NCBI GenBank assembly: GCA_964523575.1
Contig: CAZGAV010000021.1
Span: 1 to 52,031 of the forward strand
Direction of reading: 5' to 3'
Source: DAOUTW01 sp964523575
Lineage (GTDB): Bacteria > Zixibacteria > MSB-5A5 > GN15 > JAAZOE01
Length of the DNA stretch: 52,031 nt
Both the position numbers and the translations under genes were made by a program. The notes under the pieces were generated by a model. It did no database searches and was not told where the DNA came from. It was given only the letters and a program-made list of their open reading frames with translations. Positions 43,831-51,380 of the stretch are shown in pieces; the stretch's first letter is position 1, and each line of letters begins with the position of its first letter.

Positions 43831-46694
43831 TGCTTAAAGATGGTCAGACTCTTGGGCACTTCCGAATCATAAAACGCCTCGGCGCCGGCGGTATGGGCGA
43901 GGTCTATCTCGCCGAAGATACCAAGCTGGGCCGCAAGGTGGCCCTGAAAATTCTGTTGTCCGACTATTTCGAAGATGCCGAACGCAAAGAACGCTTCTAT
44001 CGCGAAGCCCGGACTGCCGCCGGTATCTCGCACCCCAACGTCATGGCCATTTACGAAATCAATTCCGCCCCCGATCCCGACTCCGGCCTCCAACTCGATT
44101 TTATCGTCATGGAATACATCGAGGGCGAACAGCTGACCACCTATCTGGCGACGTCCAAGGCCGACATGCGGGCGGTCATCCGTCTGGCCGAACACATCGC
44201 CGCCGGTCTCACCGCCGCCCATAAGGTCAATGTCGTCCATAGGGATATCAAGGCCGACAATATCATGATTGACAAAGATGGCAATTCCAAAATTCTCGAT
44301 TTCGGTCTGGCCAAACCGGGAGCCGTCTTCGAATCCGAAAAAAGTGCAGACGACCCCGACACCATCTCCGAGGAACTGACCAAAGCGGGTAAAATCATCG
44401 GCACCGTCTCCTACATGTCACCGGAACAGATTCGCGGCGAAACTATCGACACCCGCTCCGACATTTTTTCATTCGGCATTCTTCTTTACCGCATGGCTAC
44501 CGGGCAAATGCCTTTTGAAGGGGAATCCCATGTTTCGGTTCTGGCCAAAATCCTCGAAACGCATCCGGAACCGCCCCGCGTCAAAAACGAGCAGATACCG
44601 CCTGAATTGGAGCGGATAATCGACAAATGTCTAAAGAAGAACCCCGACGACCGTTATCAGGATACGCGCGATCTTGTCGTCGACCTGCGCAACCTGAGGC
44701 GTCAGATCGACAGCAGTATTTCGGGTGTCACCTCCGGAATAACCGACCACTCGGCCGTCATGGATAAACAGAAAACCAGCGGCAGTTTCTGGAAGAAAGC
44801 GGCGCCCATTGCATTGGTTGTTATTATCCTCGGGGCGATTTTTTGGCAAATATTTGCAGGCTTCGGTTCCGACGGCGTCCCCGCCGTTCAGGCTGGAGAG
44901 AACGCTCTGGCTATACTTGGATTTGACAACAAAACCGGCGAAGATTCTCTGAACTGGATGCAGACCGGCCTTCCCGAAATACTCCTGACCGACCTTTCAC
45001 AAAGTCAATCGATGAANNNNNNNNNNNNNNNNNNNNNNNNNNNNNNNNNNNNNNNNNNNNNNNNNNNNNNNNNNNNNNNNNNNNNNNNNNNNNNNNNNNN
45101 NNNNNNNNNNNNNNNNTTCAGTCTGGTTGACAGCCTGACGGAAAAAATCGCTCAGTCCCTCAATCTTGGGGAAACTGAACTGACCCGTACCAGCGTCAAG
45201 ACCTATACGTCGTCATCCCCTGAAGCGTACAAGACCTATCTGGACGCGCTGGAAAAATTCAATACTGGATTTTATGACGATGCTATCGAAGGCTTCAAGA
45301 ACGCCATAAAACTCGATTCGACCTTCGCCCTTCCCTACATGCGTATCGGCATGGCCCATGTTTTCAGCGGCCGTCCGCAGGCGGGAGCGCGATGGTTCGC
45401 GCGCGCCCGGCAATATGAGAACCGGTTGCCCAATTGGGAGGCGACTCTCCTCGACATTTATGCCAATCTCTGGCTCGATCAGAAATTCGACGATGCTTTC
45501 GTAAAAATGCAATTACTGGTTCGAAACCATCCCAATGACAAAGAAAGCCGCTATATTTATGGTTTGATGATCTTTGCCTTCAGACAGGATTCGGCCGCCG
45601 CCGAAGCCCAGATGGACACTGCTTTGCAGATGGATCCCAAGTATTCGCCGGTACTGACATGGTATTCCAACTATTACAGGGGTCAGGGTCGGTACGAAGA
45701 GGCCAAAGATTACATCCTCAAAATAAGGCGGTATTACCCCGAATCGCCCGACTCCTATCGAATGCTCGCCGGTATCTACATAAGAGAAAATCAACTCGAT
45801 CAGGCGGCCGAAGAATATCAAGCGCTCCTGGACAGATATCCAACTAACTCCGATGCCGTTCTCGGACTGGTCCGCGTCGATATTCATTTGCGCCAATTCG
45901 ACGAAGCTCGCCGTAATGTGGAACTGCTTAAAACGCATCATAGCGACGATCACTACATCATGGCGGATTATTACAACCAGTTGGCTAATCTCAACGACTG
46001 GCAGGGGAAATTCCGCACCAGCCTTGACGATCAGTTTAAAAGCCTGGAGCAATTACTGGCTTCCGCCGACAGCGCCTTGATTTCATCCAAATACGGCGGC
46101 ATTGCCAATGTTTATGACCGGTTCGATATGCCCGAAAGCACCGTCTATTACAGCTTCCAAAGTTATAAATGGGGACGGGAGATGAATTCGGTCAATTATC
46201 CCCTTATGCTGGCGGCCAATGATCAATCGGCTGTTGACAGCGCCCGGATCCTTTTCCGCGAAGGCATGGATAACCTGAAATCTCGTCTGCCGGCTGAAGT
46301 CCTGCCGCTTTTTGATGCTGTCCAGAATTTGTTCGACGGCACGGTGGCGGCCGATACGGCGACTATTATTAAGGCCTATCAGGATCTTGGCGAATCAGCC
46401 CTCGGTGGCGGCGATGCCAACCTTCGAGCGGCCGGGTTCCTTTGCATTTTGACCGGGCAGTATCAAAAGGGCAAGGATCTCATTGCGCCATTTGCCGCCG
46501 GTGAAAGGATGACTTCATCGGGCGTGGTCTATCCCCTCGTGCATTATTATTTGGGGGTGGCCGAAGAAGGTCTCGGGAATTCCACGGAAGCGGTCAATCA
46601 CTACCGGGAAATGCTTAAATACTGGGGCAAACCCGAAATCGAATTGCGGCAGATCAAAGATGCCCGAACCAGATTGGCCCGTTTGACCAGTTGA
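43830..46694 (+). CDS. Transmembrane Ser/Thr protein kinase with TolB-like and TPR region, interrupted by assembly gap
   Basis: The kinase domain (~8-290) has LGAGGMGEVY, Lys40 in VALKIL, HRDIKADN with Asp139, DFGL with Asp157 and MSPEQ; all catalytic residues are present. One membrane segment (~325-343, PIALVVIILGAIFWQIFAGF) follows. Outside it a TolB-like segment starts (ALAILGFDNKTGEDSLNWMQTGLPEILLTDLS), and after the N-run TPR repeats continue to residue 954 (LEKFNTGFYDDAIEGFKNAI, QLDQAAEEYQALLDRYP). ATG 43830 overlaps the phosphatase TGA by one base; starting at 43695 would read inside that gene. The frame continues across the 100-base N run, but that length is probably arbitrary. Confidence 0.88.
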   Translation: MLKDGQTLGHFRIIKRLGAGGMGEVYLAEDTKLGRKVALKILLSDYFEDAERKERFYREARTAAGISHPNVMAIYEINSAPDPDSGLQLDFIVMEYIEGEQLTTYLATSKADMRAVIRLAEHIAAGLTAAHKVNVVHRDIKADNIMIDKDGNSKILDFGLAKPGAVFESEKSADDPDTISEELTKAGKIIGTVSYMSPEQIRGETIDTRSDIFSFGILLYRMATGQMPFEGESHVSVLAKILETHPEPPRVKNEQIPPELERIIDKCLKKNPDDRYQDTRDLVVDLRNLRRQIDSSISGVTSGITDHSAVMDKQKTSGSFWKKAAPIALVVIILGAIFWQIFAGFGSDGVPAVQAGENALAILGFDNKTGEDSLNWMQTGLPEILLTDLSQSQSMXXXXXXXXXXXXXXXXXXXXXXXXXXXXXXXXXXFSLVDSLTEKIAQSLNLGETELTRTSVKTYTSSSPEAYKTYLDALEKFNTGFYDDAIEGFKNAIKLDSTFALPYMRIGMAHVFSGRPQAGARWFARARQYENRLPNWEATLLDIYANLWLDQKFDDAFVKMQLLVRNHPNDKESRYIYGLMIFAFRQDSAAAEAQMDTALQMDPKYSPVLTWYSNYYRGQGRYEEAKDYILKIRRYYPESPDSYRMLAGIYIRENQLDQAAEEYQALLDRYPTNSDAVLGLVRVDIHLRQFDEARRNVELLKTHHSDDHYIMADYYNQLANLNDWQGKFRTSLDDQFKSLEQLLASADSALISSKYGGIANVYDRFDMPESTVYYSFQSYKWGREMNSVNYPLMLAANDQSAVDSARILFREGMDNLKSRLPAEVLPLFDAVQNLFDGTVAADTATIIKAYQDLGESALGGGDANLRAAGFLCILTGQYQKGKDLIAPFAAGERMTSSGVVYPLVHYYLGVAEEGLGNSTEAVNHYREMLKYWGKPEIELRQIKDARTRLARLTS
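45017..45116. other. Assembly gap of exactly 100 N
   Basis: One hundred consecutive N bases, the usual placeholder for a gap of unknown length. It falls inside the TolB-like segment of the kinase. Flanking protein sequence breaks off after TDLSQSQSM and resumes at FSLVDSLTEKIAQSL. In related TolB-like proteins roughly 75-80 residues separate these motifs, against the 33-34 allowed here, so the true gap is probably longer. Confidence 0.98.
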
Positions 46695-46718
46695 TTTTCC
46701 GGCCGAATGTCTTATATT
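46691..46718 (+). promoter_or_regulatory. Promoter for the flavodiiron protein gene
   Basis: TTGATT (46691-46696) and TATATT (46713-46718) are spaced by 16 bases and overlap the stop codon of the kinase gene. GGAG lies shortly before ATG 46754. Confidence 0.5.
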
Positions 46719-46753
46719 CTCCGTCAGTTTTGATAGATTGGAGAATATGAGCC

Positions 46754-47941
46754 ATGCAAAAATACGCTACTCCCGAAATATCCGAAGGCGTTTTCGCCAT
46801 CGGTTCCATCGATTGGAAAAGGCGCATCTTTGACGCCCTCGCCCCAACGCCCATCGGCACCACCTACAATGCTTACCTCGTCAAAGGCGGCAGTAAAACC
46901 GCCCTGATCGACACCGTCCATAGCGATTTTCAGCGGGAATATGTCGGTAAAATCGAACAATTGCTCGGTTCCGCCCCCGTTGATTATGTCGTCATGAACC
47001 ATGCCGAGCCCGATCATGCCGGTTCCATCGCCTTTATCCTCGATAAATACCCGGCCACGCTTCTGACCACGAAAAAAGGCGCCGAACTGGCCGGCCTTTT
47101 TTACAATATTCCCGAGAATCGCATCCGGGTCGTCAAAGACGGCGACACCGTTGATCTCGGCGGCAAAACCCTGACCTTCTACCCGGCACCGTTCATACAC
47201 TGGCCCGAAACCATGGTAACGCACCTGCCGGAAAACAAAATTCTTTTCCCTTGCGACTTTTTCAGCGCCCATAATACCAGCGGACTTTACGACGACGAAG
47301 CCGACGACGTTATGTACTGGGCCAAAAAATATTACGGCGAGATCATGATGCCGCTGGCCAAAATGGGGCGCAACGCTCTGGCCAAAATAAAAACCCTCGA
47401 CTTCGACATGATCGCCCCCAGTCACGGCCCCATCTATCGCCACCCGGAAACTATCATGGACGCCTACGCCAAATGGACCAATCAGGAAACCAAAGCCAAG
47501 GCGCTGGTCGTATATGTCAGCATGTACCGCCATACCGAGCAGATGGTTTACACCTTTGTCGAAACCCTGAAAAACAAGGGGGTCGATGTCCGCGTTTTCG
47601 ATATGGTCGCCACCGAAGCCGGCGAGCTGGCCGAACATCTGGTCGACAGCCGCGCCGTGGTCATCGCCTCTCCGACTGTGCTCGGTTCGATCCATCCGAT
47701 GCTCCAGTATGCCGGGATCATGATCAAAACTCTCAAACCGCCGGTCAAATACGGCCTTTTCATCAACAGCTATGGCTGGGGCAAATCCGCCTCGGCCCAG
47801 GGTGTCGAATTTTTCGAATCGGCCAAGATCGAGAACGTCGGCGTCGTCGAGGTCAACGCCGCGCCGTCCGAGGAGGATAACGCCAACCTCCGCGATGCGG
47901 CGGCGACTCTGGCCGACAAAATACTGGCCGACGATAAATAA
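46754..47941 (+). CDS. Flavodiiron protein (A-type flavoprotein, oxygen/NO reductase)
   Basis: The 395-residue protein joins a metallo-beta-lactamase-like diiron domain (~1-245) to a flavodoxin-like FMN domain (~250-395). Diiron ligands are visible: H83-x-E85-x-D87-H88 in NHAEPDHAGS, His in PFIHWPETM, Asp in FPCDFFSAH and His in APSHGPIY. The flavodoxin part has VVYVSMYRHTEQM, ASPTVLGSIHPML and INSYGWG. The product is cytoplasmic and reduces O2 to water or NO to N2O, usually with electrons from rubredoxin; no rubredoxin gene is adjacent. This is a common protective enzyme in anaerobes. It has its own promoter. Very good match to the class A family in length and motif order. Confidence 0.95.
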   Translation: MQKYATPEISEGVFAIGSIDWKRRIFDALAPTPIGTTYNAYLVKGGSKTALIDTVHSDFQREYVGKIEQLLGSAPVDYVVMNHAEPDHAGSIAFILDKYPATLLTTKKGAELAGLFYNIPENRIRVVKDGDTVDLGGKTLTFYPAPFIHWPETMVTHLPENKILFPCDFFSAHNTSGLYDDEADDVMYWAKKYYGEIMMPLAKMGRNALAKIKTLDFDMIAPSHGPIYRHPETIMDAYAKWTNQETKAKALVVYVSMYRHTEQMVYTFVETLKNKGVDVRVFDMVATEAGELAEHLVDSRAVVIASPTVLGSIHPMLQYAGIMIKTLKPPVKYGLFINSYGWGKSASAQGVEFFESAKIENVGVVEVNAAPSEEDNANLRDAAATLADKILADDK

Positions 47942-47970
47942 GCATTCATCACCTTTTGGTCGAGGGGTTC

Positions 47971-48384
47971 GTGGATCAAGTCACTCAGCCGATGATCCGG
48001 CGCATCAACTGGATGCGCCTCATCGCCCGGTCACTCGCCGTCGCCTGGGGCGGGTTCTGGGTCTGGTTCGGGCTGGCCTCGGGTATTTCCGAAGGAATCG
48101 GATTTATGGGGACCCTGATTCATACGGCCATGCCGGGCCTGATTCTTCTGGCCAGCGCCTTCTTTGCCTGGCGCTGGGAACGCACCGGCGGAGCCTTGCT
48201 GGTGGTCGAGGGTTTGATAATTACCGCCGCTTATCCCCTTAGCTTTGGCCCCCGATTCCCCCTGGCGACGGTCATTTTCGTATTGTTGACTATGGCTCTG
48301 CCGCCAATCGCGGCCGGAGTATTATTCCTGCTCGATTTCCGTCGTTCCCGGCCGATTCCGTTTGGGGAAACGGTCAATCATTAA
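47971..48384 (+). CDS. Small integral membrane protein (about four helices)
   Basis: The product of ~137 residues has about four hydrophobic helices (ARSLAVAWGGFWVWFGLA, TAMPGLILLASAFFAW, GALLVVEGLIITAAYPL, ATVIFVLLTMALPPIAAGVLFLL) with short charged loops and a basic C-terminus after the last helix. Family not recognised with certainty; it resembles uncharacterised DUF-type membrane proteins. The start is uncertain: GTG 47971 has GAGGGG upstream, TTG 47956 and ATG 47992 are alternatives. It begins 29 bases after the flavodiiron gene and may be co-transcribed with it. It ends three bases from the convergent DUF1003 gene. Confidence 0.65.
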   Translation: MDQVTQPMIRRINWMRLIARSLAVAWGGFWVWFGLASGISEGIGFMGTLIHTAMPGLILLASAFFAWRWERTGGALLVVEGLIITAAYPLSFGPRFPLATVIFVLLTMALPPIAAGVLFLLDFRRSRPIPFGETVNH

Positions 48385-48387
48385 TCG

Positions 48388-49116
48388 TCAACCCTTCCCC
48401 GGTTCGCCTTTGCCGGCTCGATGGGCGATATCCTCCATAATATCCATCTGTATCCGCTGGATTTCCAGCAGGCGTTGCCACGAATGATTGAGCAGTTGGT
48501 CGAGTTTGATATGCAACTGCCGGATTTCGATTTCGGCCTTGAGGTTGACCTGATAATCATGCTCGGCCCGCAGGCGATCCTTGGCCTCCTGACGGTTCTG
48601 GCTCATCATAATCACGGGCGCCTGCAGAGCGGCGATGCACGATAACAACAGATTGAGGAGAATAAAGGGATAGGGATCGAAGGGCCGTTTGTACAGCAGG
48701 AATGAGTTTATTGCGATCCAGCCGAACAGGATCACCCCGAATAGAATGATGAAATGCCAGCTTCCGCCGAATTCGGCGACATGGTCGGCCAGTCGCTGGC
48801 CGAAAGTCAATTCCTGATCGAATTCCGGGTTGATGTTGCGGGAAACCAGCTCCTGCTCCTTGAAACTGTCGATAACCTCTTTCTCGATCTCCGACAATTC
48901 GCCACGCTGGGCCTCGAGGGCGTCCTCGATATAATCCGACCGAAACCGCCGCAGGCAGGAATTGCAGATAATATGCGACGCGCCCCAATCGGGATGCTCC
49001 TTTCGGATCAAATCGCCCACCGGTCCCTGAACCAGTTCCGCCGGCCGCCCCTCTTCTTTCGCTTTGGGCAGGTTGCAGATCGGGCACACAAAGGAATCAT
49101 GATTGTTCTTTTTCAT
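48388..49116 (-). CDS. DUF1003 membrane protein with N-terminal zinc-ribbon-like motif
   Basis: The 242-residue protein matches DUF1003: GGSWHFIILFGVILFGWIAIN, then RPFDPYPFILLNLLLSC-IAALQAPVIMMSQNRQ with conserved DR..AEHDYQVNLKAEIEI following. Two membrane helices lie at ~115-135 and ~150-170. The N-terminus carries C-x2-C (CPICNLP) and a second C-x2-C (CNSC), a likely zinc ribbon, as in other DUF1003 proteins of cyanobacteria and proteobacteria. A long helix follows the membrane part. Function is unknown. GGAG abuts the ATG closely, an unusually short spacing, so the start is moderately certain. Confidence 0.85.
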   Translation of the reverse strand: MKKNNHDSFVCPICNLPKAKEEGRPAELVQGPVGDLIRKEHPDWGASHIICNSCLRRFRSDYIEDALEAQRGELSEIEKEVIDSFKEQELVSRNINPEFDQELTFGQRLADHVAEFGGSWHFIILFGVILFGWIAINSFLLYKRPFDPYPFILLNLLLSCIAALQAPVIMMSQNRQEAKDRLRAEHDYQVNLKAEIEIRQLHIKLDQLLNHSWQRLLEIQRIQMDIMEDIAHRAGKGEPGKG

Positions 49117-49388
49117 CTCCGCGCACTCTTTTAGGAGTTGTTGGTTTCTTGAAGATATACGTTCTTCTCATCATTTGGCAAATTATTTAAGCCGCAGTTT
49201 CCGCCCATTTCGGGGGCGTGCCCCGGGCACATTCCGGGTTGATGAATTCCCTACGAATCTGTTGCCAAAACTATAAGTATCCCCTAAGTTATTACCGATT
49301 CTTCTGAAAAGTTTTGACGACGTACGCAAATTGAAAGGGTGGCCTATAGATAAACGGCGGGATCGTACGGATCCTGCCCAAAAGGGCC

Positions 49389-50681
49389 GTGATTGATATG
49401 AATCAGGTTGATCCTTCTCCCGGCCGATGGCGTCGTGCTATCAAGGGTAATGTCTTCGCCCTCGGCGTCGTCAGCCTGCTGACCGACATTTCCAGCGAAA
49501 TGATCTATCCCCTTCTGCCGGTCTTTTTCACCGGCCTCGTTTCCCCCGCCGCCGCCGCGATTTATATTGGCCTCATGGACGGCATCGCCGAAAGCACATC
49601 GAGTATTCTCAAAATCTACTCCGGCCGGCTCAGCGACAAAATCGGCAGCCGGAAACCTCTGGCGCTGGCCGGATACGGTATATCGACCGTCGCCCGGCCG
49701 CTGATGGCCATCGCCTCCGCCGGGTGGAACGTCGTCGTCCTGAGATTTTTCGACCGCATCGGCAAAGGCGTACGCACGTCGCCCCGCGACGCTCTCATCA
49801 GCGAATCGATCGACGACGACGTACGCGGCATCGCCTTCAGCTTTCATCGGTTGATGGATCATGTCGGTGCTGTCGGCGGGCCGATTTTCGCGGCCATATT
49901 CCTTTATTTCATGCTCGGTCATCATCTCCTCTGGAGCAAGGCCGGCGGCATTGCCAATCCTGAGGAAATGCATGCCCTTCGCTGGCTGTTCGCCATCGCC
50001 CTGATTCCGGGTGTTGCCGCCACCTTTGGGCTCTGGCGATGGGCGCATGATATACCACGCAAGGCGATGACACCGGGGACGTCGGACGAAACGACCGCCG
50101 CCGAAAAACGACCTCTCCCTCGCCGTTTCCATATTTTCCTCGTTGCGGTTGTTCTTTTCACTCTGGGCAACAGCTCCGACCTCTTCCTGATATTCTACGC
50201 CCAGACCCATTACGGCCTCGGCCTGGGATGGGTAATCGCCCTCTGGGTGATGCTGCATATCTCGAAGATTATCTTCAGCCTGCCCGGCGGCAGATTTTCC
50301 GATTGGGCCGGACGCCGTCCGGCAATCATCATAGGGTGGACGATCTACGTCGGCGTCTATGTCGCCATGCCGTTTGCATCGCAAATCTGGGCGACATGCC
50401 TACTATTTGTCGTTTATGGCGCGTATTACGGCATGACCGAAGGCGCCGAACGCGCTCTCGTCGCCGATTTCGTTCCCTCGCAAGTTCGCGGCCGAGCCTA
50501 CGGCTTATATCACGGCGCGGTCGGCCTCGCCGCCCTGCCCGCCAGTTTCGTCTTCGGCGTGCTGTGGGCGGAAATCGGTCCCATGACGGCGTTTCTGATT
50601 GGCGCCTCCTGCGCCGCCGCGGCCATAATGGTCCTGGCCTTTTTCCTTCCGGCCGGCGCCACATCTCGCGCAACATCATAA
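49389..50681 (+). CDS. Major facilitator superfamily transporter
   Basis: The ~430-residue protein has about twelve hydrophobic helices and the MFS motif A between helices 2 and 3 (GRLSDKIGSRKPL); GRFSDWAGRRPAI is its second-half equivalent. The N-terminal block FALGVVSLLTDISSEMIYPLLP and RFFDRIGKGVRTSPRDALI are typical of a bacterial MFS subgroup of uncertain substrate. The start is GTG 49389 (AAAGGG two bases upstream) or ATG 49398 (AAAGGG at eleven bases). It is divergent from the DUF1003 gene, with a 272-base gap where no strong promoter was recognised. It ends in a segment rich in Ala. Confidence 0.88.
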   Translation: MIDMNQVDPSPGRWRRAIKGNVFALGVVSLLTDISSEMIYPLLPVFFTGLVSPAAAAIYIGLMDGIAESTSSILKIYSGRLSDKIGSRKPLALAGYGISTVARPLMAIASAGWNVVVLRFFDRIGKGVRTSPRDALISESIDDDVRGIAFSFHRLMDHVGAVGGPIFAAIFLYFMLGHHLLWSKAGGIANPEEMHALRWLFAIALIPGVAATFGLWRWAHDIPRKAMTPGTSDETTAAEKRPLPRRFHIFLVAVVLFTLGNSSDLFLIFYAQTHYGLGLGWVIALWVMLHISKIIFSLPGGRFSDWAGRRPAIIIGWTIYVGVYVAMPFASQIWATCLLFVVYGAYYGMTEGAERALVADFVPSQVRGRAYGLYHGAVGLAALPASFVFGVLWAEIGPMTAFLIGASCAAAAIMVLAFFLPAGATSRATS

Positions 50682-50750
50682 GGACGATTAGGGGCCATCC
50701 GGCAGATCCCGCGAAGCTATATGAGGCGCGGGGTTCCGCTCAAGTCATAA

Positions 50751-50776
50751 GCCGGCAGATGTGGACATCTGCCGGC
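50751..50776. repeat. REP-like palindrome, copy 1
   Basis: GCCGGCAGATG (50751-50761) pairs perfectly with CATCTGCCGGC (50766-50776) around TGGA. It continues with CACAAAAC. The core GGCAGATG-TGGA-CATCTGCC recurs at 51179-51198. Confidence 0.85.
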
Positions 50777-50796
50777 CACAAAACACGGTAAATGTC

Positions 50797-50835
50797 GCGC
50801 CGGGTCTAGTCTGCGCGGCGGAAATGACCCGGCGC
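50797..50835. other. Ten-bp hairpin with 19-base loop
   Basis: GCGCCGGGTC (50797-50806) pairs perfectly with GACCCGGCGC (50826-50835) around a GC-rich 19-base loop. There is no T-tract, so it is unlikely to be an ordinary terminator. It may belong to the REP-like element just upstream. Confidence 0.5.
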
Positions 50836-51177
50836 CCTTCCTCTATTTTGTTGTTCCGGCGGATTGCCACACTATATATAGTATGACGGCCGCCAAAAAA
50901 CCGGCTTTTCGACGCTGTAATCGGCAGTACATCATAAACTTACGCGATATTTGGGTTCGTTTTGTCATTTTTAAGGGTTCCCTTGGGCCTTTCCCTTCCG
51001 AAGTTTCGGCGCTCGTATGTTAAGGTTTCCTACTTATTGGCTCATTTTATTTTTCACCAGCGATGTTATGTTGATTTTGCGGATTTTGGGACGGTTAGGC
51101 GTCATGAGTTGGGATTTCATGGCGGGTGTCGGGGATTTCTGCCCAACCGACTGGATGTAAAGCAATGAAGAAAAAGA

Positions 51178-51199
51178 CGGCAGATGTGGACATCTGCCG
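51178..51199. repeat. REP-like palindrome, copy 2
   Basis: CGGCAGATG (51178-51186) pairs with CATCTGCCG (51191-51199) around TGGA. It is followed by CCCACAAA, closely matching the tail of copy 1 (GCCACAAA). Confidence 0.85.
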
Positions 51200-51218
51200 C
51201 CCACAAATTTCATGATGG

Positions 51219-51238
51219 GGCAGACGAGGGCGTCTGCC
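51219..51238. repeat. REP-like palindrome, copy 3 (variant stem)
   Basis: GGCAGACG (51219-51226) pairs with CGTCTGCC (51231-51238) around AGGG. It differs from copies 1 and 2 by compensating changes (AT to AC with AT to GT) and keeps the GCCCAC tail, 20 bases after copy 2. Confidence 0.8.
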
Positions 51239-51259
51239 GCCCACTGAAAGACCCTCTGG

Positions 51260-51279
51260 ATGCCCGCTTTCGCGGGCAT
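51260..51279. repeat. Palindrome of the ATGCCCGC-TTTC-GCGGGCAT type
   Basis: ATGCCCGC (51260-51267) pairs with GCGGGCAT (51272-51279) around TTTC. This is a widespread intergenic palindrome type in bacteria that often yields spurious proteins starting MPAKAGI on the other strand; that artefact is present here. Confidence 0.75.
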
Positions 51280-51313
51280 GACAGGTGGAGATTTGGGAGT
51301 ATTGGACGGGATG

Positions 51314-51347
51314 AAAAAAAAGTCGGGAGCCTGTGATGGCTCCCGAC
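51314..51347 (-). terminator. Rho-independent terminator of the flavoprotein gene (minus strand)
   Basis: GTCGGGAGCC (51322-51331) pairs with GGCTCCCGAC (51338-51347) around a six-base loop. Eight A residues at 51314-51321 become the U-tract on the minus strand, 34 bases after that gene's stop codon. Confidence 0.9.
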
Positions 51348-51380
51348 CTGCATGTGTCTATTATCCCAGATAAGGCGTAA

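Larger units (their letters stand above)
50682..51380. other. Non-coding region with palindromic repeats
   Basis: About 700 bases between the MFS gene and the flavoprotein gene, holding four short palindromes, a long-loop hairpin and a terminator, all listed separately. Several open frames cross it but start inside palindromes or lack ribosome binding sites. I see no RNA gene that can be named. Confidence 0.7.

Noticed and set aside
49344..50384. A 346-codon minus-strand frame antisense to the MFS gene
   Set aside because: It lies opposite a transporter with clear motif A and helices, and the product is charged and without a domain.
50962..51168. A 68-codon plus-strand frame in the non-coding region
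   Set aside because: It starts with TTG, has no convincing ribosome binding site and shows no signal peptide or known motif.
51034..51279. An 81-codon minus-strand frame starting MPAKAGIQ
   Set aside because: The start lies inside the ATGCCCGC palindrome and the frame runs through the other palindromes. This is a well-known spurious protein type from intergenic repeats.
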